Below, piece by piece: positions 10,268-19,495 of a stretch of 64,000 nucleotides of DNA. Within the stretch, counting starts at the first letter, position 1; each line of letters begins with the position of its first letter. The notes under the pieces were generated by a model. That model was not told the DNA's origin. It searched no databases and worked only from the letters and a program-made list of their open reading frames with translations. Origin of the DNA: Diphasiastrum complanatum (lineage: Eukaryota > Streptophyta > Lycopodiopsida > Lycopodiales > Lycopodiaceae); contig CM055107.1 of assembly GCA_029204225.1 (NCBI GenBank), positions 27,831,072 to 27,895,071 on the forward strand, in the 5' to 3' direction. Both the position numbers and the translations under genes were made by a program.

Positions 10268-11700
10268 CTTTCCTTCATGCTTTGCTTGATGAAGCCCTCG
10301 GGTTGCCTCATGTAGATCTCTTCCTCCAAATAACCATTGAGGAATGCATTTGTGAAGTCAAGTTGGAATAGCTCCCAATTGAAGGTTGTAGCAAGACTAA
10401 TAATCAACCTGATAGTAACAAGCTTAGCCACAGGAGCAAAAGTCTCATCATAGTCAATGCCTTTGGTTTGTAAAAAACCTTTGGAAACAAGCCTAGCTTT
10501 ATGCTTGCTTATTGATCCATCTTGATTATACTTCAATCTAAACACCCACTTGCAATCAAGAGGTTTCTTCCCTTGAGGAAGATCCACAAGATCCCAAGTA
10601 TGATTCTCAATAAGAGCATCATACTCTACTTGCATAGCATCCATCCAACTTTTAGACTTACAAGCATCTTCATAGCATGTTGGCTCATCTAACATTGAAG
10701 TAAGAAAAGTGTAAGATGTGAAAGATGATGAGCCTTCCCTTTGATCACCTTGACCATCATAGGTGAGCCTCAATGGCTCGGATCTTGCCCTTGTAGATCT
10801 TCTTGGAGTTCTTGGAGTTCTTGGAGTTCTTGCATCTTGAGGTGGATCCTCAAGTTCTTCTTCACTTGGAAGCTCCTCCTCCATCCTAGCATGATCCTTG
10901 GCATCAAGATGATTAGTAGCATTATCATCCAAATCACAAGCATGTCCTTCATAAAAAATAACATCCCTACTCACTATCACCTTGCTAGTGATGGGATTGA
11001 AGACTCTATAACCTTTGCTATTCTCACCATATCCCACAAAGATGCCTTTGATGGATGTTTCATCATCCTTCCTTCTCTTATCCAAGGATTGGTGTACATA
11101 GCAAGTGGATCCAAAAACTTTGAGATCTTTGAGATTGGGCTTCTCTCCAAATAGAGCTTCAAATGGTGTGATTCCTCCAATGGCTTGGTTTGGCAATCTA
11201 TTGCACAAATAGTTAGCACAAGTTATTGCTTCACCCCAAAATGGTTTGGATAGAGAAGCATCTAGCCTTAAGGCCTTAGCACACTCACAAAGAGATCTAT
11301 TTCTTCTCTCACTCACTCCATTTTGTTGAGGGGTGTATGGACATGACAACTCCCTCTTTATGCCATTAGAAATACAAAAGTCAATCAACTTATTGGAGAC
11401 ATATTCACCTCCATTATCACTCCTTAATACCTTAATCTTGGTACTAAGTTGATTTTCTACCAAAGTCTTGAACTTTACAAAAGAATCAAACACCATTGAT
11501 TTGCTAGACAAGAGGTACATCCAACAAAATCTAGAATAGTCATCAATGAAGATTACATAGTACTTGGCACCACCATTAGACTCATGTGAAAAACTATGAA
11601 CATCCGAATGGATGAGTTCAAGGGGAGAGTTTGATCTTGATGTAGATCTTGAGAAGGGTAGCTTGTGAGCCTTTGAGAGGCTGCATGCTTCACATCTCTT
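10255..11700 (-). pseudogene. Copia A integrase and reverse transcriptase N-terminal half
   Basis: 11,700-11,521 continues the protease frame after a TGA at 11,704-11,706 and holds the CEAC zinc-binding residues and the HSDVH segment with the first catalytic Asp. From 11,520 the frame is open for 421 codons. It holds LRSDNGGEY (second catalytic Asp), SCPYTPQQNGVSERRN (with the catalytic Glu) and LKVFGSTCYVH. A three-fold RTP repeat (PRTPRTPRR) follows, then the start of reverse transcriptase (WVFRLKYNQDGS, KARLVSKGF, YDETFAPVAK, LDFTNAFLNGYLEEEIYM). The frame breaks after KQSMKERCVF. Confidence 0.9.
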
Positions 11701-11703
11701 CCC

Positions 11704-12534
11704 TCACTTTGACAAATGCTTGGGGAGTCCAACTGCAAGCTCCTTTGTAGCCATAGATTCCATGGCTTTGTAGTTGGGGTGGCCCAACCTTTTGTGCCAC
11801 AGTTCCACCTTTGATAGCTCCACCTTTGCCAAGTTAACACTCTCCACTGCAATATTAGCATCAAGCTTAAACAATCTACCTTGCTTGAAGCCTTTGGCTA
11901 TACATTCATCATTTCTAAGGATGGAACAAACTCCATGCTTAAATTGTACATCTAGGCCATTATCTATTAACTGGCCAACACTAAGCAAATTCTTGGTTAA
12001 CTTAGGAACATAAAGAACATTATCTAGATTCATCCTTTTGGATGATCCCACATACAAGGGAATTGTTCCTATTCCACTTATCTTACATTCTTGACTACTT
12101 GCAGTATAGATTGATCTATGTAAGTCATTGTAAGAAAGTAAGGTGGAGAATATGTCCTTTTGATATGTCATGTGGGAACTTGCCCCACTATCAATCCACC
12201 AAGAATCATTGGTGTTGCTCCTGGATGATGGTGGTTTGTTGGAAACCATCAAGGATGACTCTTCATCCTCCTCTTCCTCCTGATGTGCAATGTTGCTTTG
12301 TTTGCTCTCTTGTGCCTTCTTCTTCTTGAGACATTCTGATGCAAAATGTCCTTTCTTTCCACTGAAAAAACATTTGTACTTGGACTTGTCTTTGATCTTG
12401 CCCTTTGAGCTTGAAGCCTCATCCTCCTCCTTGGTCTCCTTGAAGTGCTTCTTCTTGCCATTGGTCTTCTTCTTGCTTTTGAATGAGAAATTAGCTTTCT
12501 CATCACCATCCTGCAGAGGAAAGCATTCATTCAT
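11704..12534 (-). pseudogene. Copia A nucleocapsid, protease and GAG-pre-integrase region
   Basis: The open frame starts with a Lys/Glu-rich basic segment and a zinc knuckle, CFFSGKKGHFASEC, whose second Cys is Ser, so metal binding is doubtful in this copy. It then has the aspartic protease centre WIDSGASSHMT (DSG catalytic triplet) and the GAG-pre-integrase region (YVPKLTKNLLSVGQL, then LWHKRLGHPNYKAMESM). It is in a different frame from the gag at 12,527-13,114, overlapping by eight bases, which indicates a one-base indel. It ends at a TGA just before the CEAC motif. Confidence 0.9.
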
Positions 12535-13114
12535 TGGTATGCAACATCCTACACTCTTCAGCTACTAATACACTGTGTAGCTTTTCTATAGTAGGCAAAG
12601 TGTCTTGGATTGCAAAGCTTTGGACCAAATTTGTAAAGCCACTCCCTAGACCATTTAGGACAATCTGAACAAGCTCACTATCTTGAATCTTCTCTCCAAT
12701 GGAAGCTAACTCCCTATCAAGAGACTTGATTCTTAGCACATAATCTTGTGCATTCTCATCACTCCTCTTCATGCTTTGTAGAATCTGGTTCCTAAGCATG
12801 AGAACCCTCGAAGTGTTACTAGAATCATAGATAGATTTTAAAGATTCCCAAGCCTCTTTAGCACTCTTACATGATGATACTTCCCTTAAAAGATCATTGC
12901 TTACATTCATCTTAATACAGTGAAGTGCAAGCCTAGACCTCTTCTTGTATCTCACTAATTCCTGTGCACCTAGAGGTTCATCTTCATCATCTATTAGAAA
13001 CTCATAAAGATCCTGGAGCACCATTAGTGACTCCATCCTCACTTTCCAAATAGCATAATTGGTAGAATTTAACCTCTCACTAGCTTCTAGAAGGTAGGCT
13101 CCCACTGATCCCAT
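12527..13114 (-). CDS. Copia A gag (capsid)
   Basis: The ATG at 13,114 follows the leader after the primer-binding site. The 195-codon frame has the copia gag (UBN2-type) pattern: LNSTNYAIWKVRMESLM (about residues 15-31), ALHCIKMNVSNDLLREV, CKSAKEAWESLKSIY, and VLRIKSLDRELASIGEKI followed by IVLNGLGSGFTNLVQSF. This is the shell protein of the virus-like particle. The frame is intact up to the junction with the nucleocapsid part, where it shifts. Confidence 0.92.
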   Translation of the reverse strand: MGSVGAYLLEASERLNSTNYAIWKVRMESLMVLQDLYEFLIDDEDEPLGAQELVRYKKRSRLALHCIKMNVSNDLLREVSSCKSAKEAWESLKSIYDSSNTSRVLMLRNQILQSMKRSDENAQDYVLRIKSLDRELASIGEKIQDSELVQIVLNGLGSGFTNLVQSFAIQDTLPTIEKLHSVLVAEECRMLHTNE

Positions 13115-13733
13115 CTTACTAGCAAGATTCTACACACAAGATATAGATTTGTTTGGACCTGAAACTCACAAAGGTTTCTAACTTGTAGTGTTTCACTCAA
13201 ATGTTGACTTCTAATCCAACAGATGGATTTGTAATCACAGTTCTATCACTCCCTCACAAGCTGGAATGAAGATAAGATGAGATGAAAACTACACTCAAGC
13301 AAATCTTGCCAATCTTGGCTATTCTTGGACAAAAACTGACTCTATCTCTCTCATTCACTTTGATGTACTTTCAAGACCTGGTTTCCACTTTAAGAAGGTC
13401 TAAAATCAGCCTAGATTAATTAGTTTTTATGAAACAAATTCAAAACTAATCAATGGCAAGTGATTTTGGTAGCTTATCCTAGGATTTGCACCAAAAATTA
13501 CATCAAACTGACACCATATGAATTTTTTATGATCCAATGAATATGGGTTATTAAATGCTGGTTCAGAGATGCCCACACGTGTGAACAGTACGGATTTTGA
13601 TCCTGAAAAAGTTTGGGATCAAATCCCCTCACCAAAACCTGGATACCAGCTCGCCCTTCCAATACTAGCTTTTTGCACCAAAACCTGCTAAAACTGGATT
13701 AGATTCAAACACAGATCAATGGCCTTGTACTTG
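13115..13733 (-). other. Copia A 5' leader
   Basis: This is the untranslated leader between the primer-binding site and the gag ATG, about 620 bases. It contains CACACGTGTG near 13,573. No ORF was seen. Packaging signals would be expected here but none can be identified by eye. Confidence 0.6.
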
Positions 13734-13745
13734 GCTCTGATACCA
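13734..13745 (-). other. Copia A primer-binding site
   Basis: GCTCTGATACCA on the plus strand reads TGGTATCAGAGC on the element's strand. It is a perfect 12-base complement to the initiator tRNA-Met 3' end and directly touches the 5' LTR. Confidence 0.95.
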
Positions 13746-14436
13746 TGTGAAAAGTATAGTACTAAGGACCATAAATGGATCTTTGAATGATCCACAAGGT
13801 GATTGTATGCTTGTTAAACAATCTATCAGAAACTAGTCATCAGAAAACAAGATGTAGTTTAGCAGCTTGATAGGAAACAAGTAGAGACAATCAAAGCATT
13901 GATCAAATAGTCTAATCCAACTCCACACGTGTGGAAATAAGGCTGTAGTACGGCCTGTAGACAGTGTTTACAAAGTGCCAAAGCTGGATTTCATTGGAAA
14001 AATAGAGTAATCACCATACAATGAGAGGAAACTCGAGTTTCTCCTTGAGGCTCCAAAAAGTTTCTATCTTCTTACTATGGAGAATGGAAATACATAGTAA
14101 AACACACTTCCTTTGCAAAGTTAGGTGAAAATCCAGCATGTAATAAGGAAGTAGACTCCACTTTCTTGCCCTGATGTGAAAACCCTAGCCTAGATCCAAG
14201 AGTCATGCTTGGTAGGTGCATGGTAGGTACAAATCTCATCATAAATCATGGTCTAGATCCTACAAAGTAGGAATCACTACCAAATAGACACAACCACTCC
14301 TCTTGACTCGTGGTAACCTACTTTAGGTGTGTATGTACAAGTGGCACTTTGGCCATTCAAGTAACCAACAAACAATATTGACAAAATGTACAATATTCTA
14401 CATGGCTAGATTTGCCAATGTAGGCAATTTTTCACA
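13746..14436 (-). repeat. Copia A 5' LTR
   Basis: The LTR is 691 bp with TG...CA termini and CACACGTGTG at about 13,923. In the partner LTR that palindrome is one base different (CACACATGTG, 8614). This is the transcription-control end of the element, reading leftward into gag. Confidence 0.93.
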
Positions 14437-14500
14437 CGGTTTTCAATTGTATGCTTTTCTTCAACTAATATGTTTTAGTAATGAAATTTCTGTTTTACAG

Positions 14501-15509
14501 ATTGCAGAGGTAAAGTTGTATTTGTTATTAAGTTGGACGAAGCAGAAATCGTAAAAGGGCGTAAACTTGAACATGTCACAATCACCTTGATGAATCGTGA
14601 ATTGCAACAGTTTGGCGGAACTTATTGTAAAGAATTTAGCGTGCAATCCGAAAATCACATATGGTGGATAGCTGCATTTGAAGTTCCTAAGGAGTCTCAC
14701 GACGTACTGGAGTGGCTATTTGAAAAATGTAGTATATCTACGATAATACATGCACAAAATGAAGGCAAATTGCTCAATGTTGAAGGAGAAAGCTTTGCTG
14801 TAGAATGGCACCTAGCTGCTGATTTGAAGACTTTGAAATGCATGTACGGTTGTGGTGTCGGTGCAAATGCAAAGAATTTTTGTATATATTGTATGTTTGA
14901 ATCTGGGCGGAACAAAAGTATTTTGAATTGCAACCAACGTCTTGCACCAAATAGGCACAATCTAGACAAAGCTTGGAGTCCTGTGTTGAACATTCCTCTC
15001 AAAAGAGTCCATTTTTGCACAATGCATGGTGAATTACGAATACTGGACAAATTATTATTTTTGCATTGTTGTTACGCATGGAACATGCAGCCCAAATCAA
15101 GAGCAGATGTTAGCCTTAGGAGATAATTTTATCCGATATGGGATTGCACGGGGGCCACGTGAGTCTTACCAAAGACGTTGAGATGAGTGGAAAAACACAA
15201 GATGTTTCAGCAAAAGTTTCAATGGGTGGTGCGAAAGCGAGACACCTATTGTCAAATCATACTGCATGTGAAAGCAGTGTTGAATGGGAGTACTGGAGGA
15301 AAATATGTCAATGCACAACAAATATTGGCTCAGATCCTCGCATGGCAAGTACATGTGCTAAGGTTTGGCAAGCATTTGATGCCTTGTCACAAACTATCAA
15401 CAAAAAGATTGTGAGAGATGAAGATCTGGATAGATACGCAAGAGAAGTCAAAACATTTACTGAATTGATGATCAATGCATGGGGAGAAACACACATAACT
15501 CACTATATG
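14501..15509 (+). pseudogene. Gene 1, exon 2: transposase-like core
   Basis: The frame continues from exon 1 and is open to 15,126. It encodes VVFVIKLDEAEIVKGRK (candidate first catalytic Asp in LDEAE) and then AADLKTLKCMYGCG (candidate second Asp). NAKNFCIYCMFE has a CxxC pair, and IPLKRVHFCTMHGELRILDK has the His-rich 'TLHA-RI-DKLL' block. I associate this order with a DDE/RNase H-like transposase family of wide, patchy distribution. That assignment is by remembered pattern, not by search. Near 15,100-15,130 the frame shifts; the next frame (15,138 on) resumes with GLHGGHVSLTKDVEMSGK and SMGGAKARHLLSNH. The exon ends at ATG before GTATGTG. Confidence 0.65.
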
Positions 15510-15588
15510 GTATGTGTGTCTCATATTTTTTACTTTCGTATTTATGTATTTGTAAAGATTTAAACTAATACAAATTTTCTATGAACAG
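15510..15588 (+). other. Gene 1 intron 2 (79 nt)
   Basis: GTATGTGTG...ATGAACAG. Splicing is phase 0 and joins THYM to HIFYAHGPW. Both frames on either side are open and continue the same family pattern, which supports the intron. Confidence 0.75.
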
Positions 15589-16008
15589 CACATCTTCTAT
15601 GCTCATGGACCTTGGTTTATGAAAACCTATGGACCATTAGCTATTTGGAATACGCAAGGCACGGAAAAGAGTCATTACAGGGCAAAGGCTGCGTATTTCA
15701 AAAATTCACGGCATGGCGAAGGAAAGGGTCTTAGCAATGCATTGGTTGAGATATTCCAATAGTTTTACAGAGGAGTTTTGGGCCGAGGACACTTTCAAAA
15801 CACAAGAACTGAAGAGTTGTGTTCAATGATCTCCAATTCAAATTCAGTCAGAAAGACAGCATGGCAATCCTCTAATGCTAGAACAAGACATCAAGAATGG
15901 AGGATGTCTAGAGTCCGAGTTGGAAAGAGATGGATGCCGAGGACACCAACATCCAATGTTTTGGAAAACAGCGCTAGAGAAACTACGGAAACTGATGAGA
16001 TGGAATAG
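15589..16008 (+). pseudogene. Gene 1, exon 3: transposase-like C-terminus
   Basis: The frame encodes HIFYAHGPWFMKTYG, then NTQGTEKSHYRAKAAYF, a block that typically closes the catalytic region in this family (H-P-FMK-YG, then Q-EK-H; the Glu is a candidate third acidic residue). A TAG at 15,760-15,762 follows a CAA codon. The frame then continues, Ser/Arg/Thr-rich, to a final TAG at 16,006-16,008. With its four in-frame TAG codons and one frameshift, gene 1 cannot make a full protein. Confidence 0.65.
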
Positions 16009-16141
16009 AAACAATTTATGTTGAATTGTAATTCGAATATTCCTTTGTGATAAATATGACTGCCGAATTGGATTGTTGTTATAAATAGAAATTATTTTAT
16101 TTGGTTTTATAATAATATCTATTTTTGGATACACGTCCCTC

Positions 16142-16149
16142 TATATAAG
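16142..16149 (+). promoter_or_regulatory. TATA box of gene 2
   Basis: TATATAAG sits 125 bases before the ATG at 16,274, in a 265-base interval between genes 1 and 2. An almost identical core, in mirror position, precedes gene 3. Confidence 0.6.
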
Positions 16150-16273
16150 AGTGGGGGTTTTCATTTTGTTGTCACTTCTTGCTTTGTTGAAATTTGTTTC
16201 CTCGTAATTTAGCTTGTCTTGTTCAATTAGACTACTAGTTTGCTAGTCAATTAGTGTTCTTAGTTGCATAACA

Positions 16274-17251
16274 ATGTCGTCCCCTAAAATAGAGTTGGCC
16301 AATCTGCTAGCCCCCACAGAGTTTTTAGATCAGTTAGATCGTATTTATTGTATGTTTACCGGTAGAATAGACACGCTTGCCACTCTACGGGCTAATACAG
16401 ATGCACTCACGTACGTGAGTGAGTATATAGATGAAACTTTGATGCCTTATGCCATACAAATTCCTGGCTCAACTATCATGTGGATTCCATATAACTTGCT
16501 TAGTTATATATGGAAAGGAGATAGACCCTTTATCGCTCGTCTCAACAGATTTATTAGTCACTTGGGTAACGATCATTACTTGGAGCTGACGAAGGATCAG
16601 CTGAAAACTTTTAATCTTGAAAGTGTAGGAAAGAAGTTTCTATCCGGTGAGATTACTGTTATTTTTTTGCTTAATGAGTTTCCAGTGACTGTGGCCAACA
16701 ACAAACACAATCCTAGTGAGCAGGTGAACGAGATGAACGACCCGGGTGAAGAGGAAGATTTATCTGCGGAGCACGAAGCAGTCTTGGCTGCGCAAGAGGC
16801 AACAGGTGCATCCACATCAGCGGAGCCATAAGATATAGATGAGTCCGATGATGTCATGCTTCGAATCCATGGCCTTGCTCCAATCATCATTGATGGGCAG
16901 GAGTATGTGTTCATGCATGACTTGCAACATATTCTCGGCTTGCGAGAAGATGAGATGCTGGCAGCATTGGTAAATTTGCAGAATGGCAGTTCCACTTTCG
17001 GCCACACCCAGCCCGACGACACGTATGAGAAGCTGATCAGGCATGACACGGACACCACCAAGCAAGCACTGGCAAGGGTGCTTTGCCAATTGAAAACGCT
17101 TCAACCACCACCAGTTCAAACGAGGCCATTCGAGGTACTCGAAGGGAAAACTGCTGACGTGAAGTACAAAGGAAAAGGAATTAACCTTGCGCAAACCGAA
17201 GACATTGATGAAGGCACCGAGGCAAGTCTGACCCAACAATTCAACTTGCGT
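16274..17251 (+). pseudogene. Gene 2, exon 1: protein of unknown family
   Basis: The ATG at 16,274 follows a TATA box. The frame is open for 185 codons to a TAA at 16,829-16,831, then continues in the same frame (DIDESDDVMLRIHGLAPII) to a donor at 17,252. I do not recognise the family. The first ~140 residues are mixed alpha/beta-like and hydrophobic-patterned without a membrane segment. Residues ~145-185 are acidic, then Ala/Ser-rich and likely disordered. After the stop comes DGQEYVFMHDLQHILGLRED, which looks like a small folded domain, then a Thr/Gln-rich segment. The single stop splitting otherwise good coding sequence suggests recent decay or a sequencing error. Its position between a transposase-like gene and a histone-like gene gives no specific function. 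Confidence 0.55.
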
Positions 17252-17313
17252 GTGTTTGTTATGTTTGTTTGTCTTCATTATACTCATTTTGCAATAATTT
17301 GAACCAAATGCAG
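17252..17313 (+). other. Gene 2 intron (62 nt)
   Basis: GTGTTTGTTATG...AAATGCAG, phase 0. The intron is T-rich with GT-AG ends and joins FNLR to DAVELDAF. Other donor choices nearby would put the downstream exon out of frame. Confidence 0.65.
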
Positions 17314-17745
17314 GATGCAGTGGAGCTTGATGCATTTGCAATGCGAAGGGGTGGCTCTCGGGAGAAAGTTGAAGCAGAAACTCTGGATAGGTCTATGGCC
17401 CACTACATTGGGAACTTGCCCAACAACTTTATTTTCTGCTTCAGCAACAAGTACAGCCCAGATGGACAGACAGAGCTTCTTAAATGCAAAGCACTCTCCA
17501 AGCACATTGGTGAGCTGAACTTGTCACCGTCAGCGCCAAAGCCAAACTGTGTCCTCCGAAAAGCCGTTTGAAATGATTTCTGCCCTGGATTCGAGACCCG
17601 GCTCATTCTCTCGGGTCTAATTGGCCTTTATGAGGATGAGGGAGATGCTCCTAAATTAGCATTAGAAATGTTAAAACCAGTACTGTCATCAGATAAGCGA
17701 TCAGAGAAGCTGAAGTCCTCTCTAAAGGAAATGGATCAAATGTGA
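17314..17745 (+). pseudogene. Gene 2, exon 2: C-terminus
   Basis: The frame starts DAVELDAFAMRRGGSREK and continues with a Cys/Phe-containing segment (IGNLPNNFIFCFSNKY). It meets a TGA at 17,569-17,571 (CGA to TGA would explain it) and then reads on as ETRLILSGLIGLYEDEGDAP to a TGA at 17,743-17,745. The last 50 codons have even hydrophobic spacing typical of helices. Family unknown. Confidence 0.5.
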
Positions 17746-18212
17746 ATAAAGATTTTGTCCTTTTTTTCTTGTGGACTCTCCTAATTCTCTGTTGTCATTA
17801 TATGATCTGCTTATTCATTGAATTTAGAATTAAATTTTTTTTTTTTGATAAAGATTTCTCCTCCTTTTTTACGTGACGTGATTTTCATGCCAGGGCGTGA
17901 CCAGGGGACGTTTGACCAGGCCAAACATCCCCTGGTCACGCCTTGGCGTGATTTCCATGCCACGACATGGAAACCTATCTTATCTACAACATGGTTAAAG
18001 AAACTACCATTTCCATAGTACTAAAAATTTTAAATCACTATATTCACATAGATGATACTAAAATTTTCAAATGACTGCATTCACATAAACAGTACTGAAA
18101 TCAGATATCAAACTCAATCACAACAATTTGCATTCACACAACCTGAAATTCTACAAGATACTTGACACCAAATCTTCAGTATATTATAAATGAAATCATG
18201 TACATGATGTTT
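17746..18212. other. Convergent intergenic region between genes 2 and 3
   Basis: No gene was seen. It holds poly-T and A/T-rich 3'-end-like sequence for both genes and the hairpin listed separately. The ORF at 17,818-18,018 is an artefact of that repeat. Confidence 0.55.
17894..17942. repeat. 21-bp stem hairpin flanked by direct repeats
   Basis: The left arm is 17,894-17,914, the loop ACCAGGC 17,915-17,921, and the right arm 17,922-17,942. The arms are complementary at all but one position, and that one can form G-U in RNA. The hairpin lies between two near-identical 16-base direct repeats (CGTGATTTTCATGCCA at about 17,876 and CGTGATTTCCATGCCA at about 17,946). It is GC-rich in an AT-rich surround and sits between the 3' ends of two convergent genes. 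Confidence 0.8.
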
Positions 18213-19374
18213 TTAATTGCGCTCTCTCCTTAGCCTTCTAGCTAAGTAGAGATCCTTCGGGAGTATTGTGAATCTCTTCCCGTGCACTGCACACAAAAAT
18301 GAGTCCTCAAAGAGCTGTGTTAGGTACATTTCCGTAGACTCTTGTATTGCGAACACCGCATCTGCCGTAACTCTGTTCCCCAAGAAAAATTCATCGACTA
18401 TCTCTTTTACAAGCCTCACAAAAGGGGCCCTAGGGATCACAAATTTTACGGACTTCTGATAGCTCTGTATATCCTAGAGCCACTTTGCGATCCTGCGGTT
18501 TCTACGCGGTCGAGGAAGTGGTTGTTGCATCCTGCGAAGCTCCTTTCCAGCCCATGGTGCTGTACGAGGGGCCGACCTATCCCTGCGATGCTCTACGGTC
18601 CTACTTGGGCCAACTACGGCAGAACTTGGAGGCAGTGGAGGTGGTGGTGGGTGGTGGAGGCTGTGGAGGTGGAGGCGGTGGAGGCGATGTTGGCAGTGTG
18701 GGCAGTGGTGATGGCTGCTGAGCTGCAGGGTTCCGTCGCTTTGATGTAGACCCTGCCTTGCGAGGATTCTTTCTTTTTCGCTCATGTGCTCCTCTCTCTG
18801 ACCATCTATGAGTCACCTTCTGCTTCATCGTTGTTGTGTTCGACATCGGGGTACCCTCATCAGAACCACCCACCAGCAACGACATCATCGGACCCATCAC
18901 TGGGCCGTGACTTGGAGGAGACACGGTGGGTGTGGTGTCCCCCGATATGCCTAAATTTGATGTGTCCATGCCCATTGCTGGTGGGAATGGGTCGAAGAAA
19001 GAATCATTCAGAATTGGCAACTCACCCGATGCCGCAAGCTCCTCATCTAGGAACTTCATTGTTTCCTCCCGTTCAGTTGTTGTCGGGGAAGGGCTTTTTT
19101 CTCGTGTTTGCTACTGCTGCTGCTGCTGCTGGTCTTCTTGCTGCTGCTGCTCAGTCTGGTCCTCCTGTGCAGCTGCTGTATGGGCCATGTCCTCCTCAGC
19201 TTCACGCTGAGTGGCCAGATCTTCCTGAGATGCTATAGGGCTGCGACCCCTACTCCTGCTTCTGCTCTCCCGTCTCTCTCTCTCATCGAGGGTGGCTAGT
19301 GCATCCCTATGAAGCAATGCAGTCACTCTGGGATCTCTAGCCGTTTGTTTCGTCCGTGCCATTTCCTCCGACAT
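18213..19374 (-). pseudogene. Gene 3: histone H3-like protein with ~300-residue N-terminal tail
   Basis: On the minus strand the frame opens MSEEMARTKQTARDPRV. ARTKQTAR is the exact start of histone H3, but the residues where K9 and S10 should be are D and P. Ser/Arg-rich, Gln-rich (18,990-19,200 region), acidic and poly-Pro segments follow. The end is a histone fold: DIQSYQKS (alpha-N), PFVRLVKEIVDEFF (alpha-1), AVFAIQESTEMYLTQLFED (alpha-2), LCAVHGKRFTILPKD (loop 2) and LYLARRLRRER (alpha-3). By hand I count about 39 of 70 residues identical to canonical H3 from PF to the C-terminus, with no gap, so loop 1 lacks the extra residues usual in CENH3. Breaks are a TAG at 19,111-19,113 within a CAG run, a frameshift in the Pro-rich part near 18,620-18,700, and a TAG at 18,474-18,476. 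Function is inferred only: a nucleosomal H3 variant or mimic. Confidence 0.8.
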
Positions 19375-19486
19375 TGGTTAGCCTTTGAAAACATATCAGA
19401 GAACACGAGAGATGAAAAATAGAGAATTTAAAAAACTGACACTCTGACACTCAAGGGAGAAGTGGAAAAATGAGGACCCAAGCACC

Positions 19487-19495
19487 CTTATATAG
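19487..19495 (-). promoter_or_regulatory. TATA box of gene 3
   Basis: CTATATAAG on the minus strand, about 115 bases before the ATG at 19,374. The surrounding ACTATATAAGGGTG resembles the CTATATAAGAGTGG of gene 2, which suggests similar core promoters. Confidence 0.6.

Larger units (their letters stand above)
8437..14436 (-). mobile_element. Ty1/copia retrotransposon A, near-complete, 6.0 kb
   Basis: Two 691-bp direct LTRs (8437-9127 and 13,746-14,436) begin TGTGAAAA and end TTTTCACA. They flank a minus-strand gag-pol. The primer-binding site touches the right LTR and the polypurine tract touches the left one. The flanks CAGTT (8432-8436) and CGGTT (14,437-14,441) are a 5-bp target duplication with one change. 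The LTRs differ at only a handful of sites by eye, so the insertion is not ancient. Coding is broken by frameshifts at the gag/protease border and in reverse transcriptase, and by one nonsense codon before integrase. It lies antisense within an intron of gene 1. Confidence 0.93.
8409..14500 (+). other. Gene 1 intron 1, enlarged by copia A
   Basis: The donor GTAAGA is at 8409 and the acceptor TTTTACAG ends at 14500. Splicing joins AAT-G to AT-TGC in one frame (phase 1), so the coding sense continues from exon 1 to exon 2. Removing copia A (8437-14436) and one copy of the target duplication leaves an intron of about 87 nt, similar in size to the other introns of the island. Confidence 0.75.

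Noticed and set aside
17818-18018. 66-codon ORF between genes 2 and 3
   Set aside because: Made of poly-T and the hairpin with its direct repeats. No coding character, and it lies in a convergent intergenic region.
18213-18476. Centromeric CENH3 identity for the H3-like gene
   Set aside because: The fold aligns to canonical H3 without the extra loop 1 residues typical of CENH3, and the tail begins ARTKQTAR like ordinary H3. It cannot be excluded without a phylogeny, but the sequence does not support it.
18342-18749. Plus-strand ORFs opposite the H3-like gene (Trp/Gly/Val-rich)
   Set aside because: Shadows of the Pro-rich and histone-fold coding sequence on the minus strand, with the biased composition of a reverse-complemented Pro tract.
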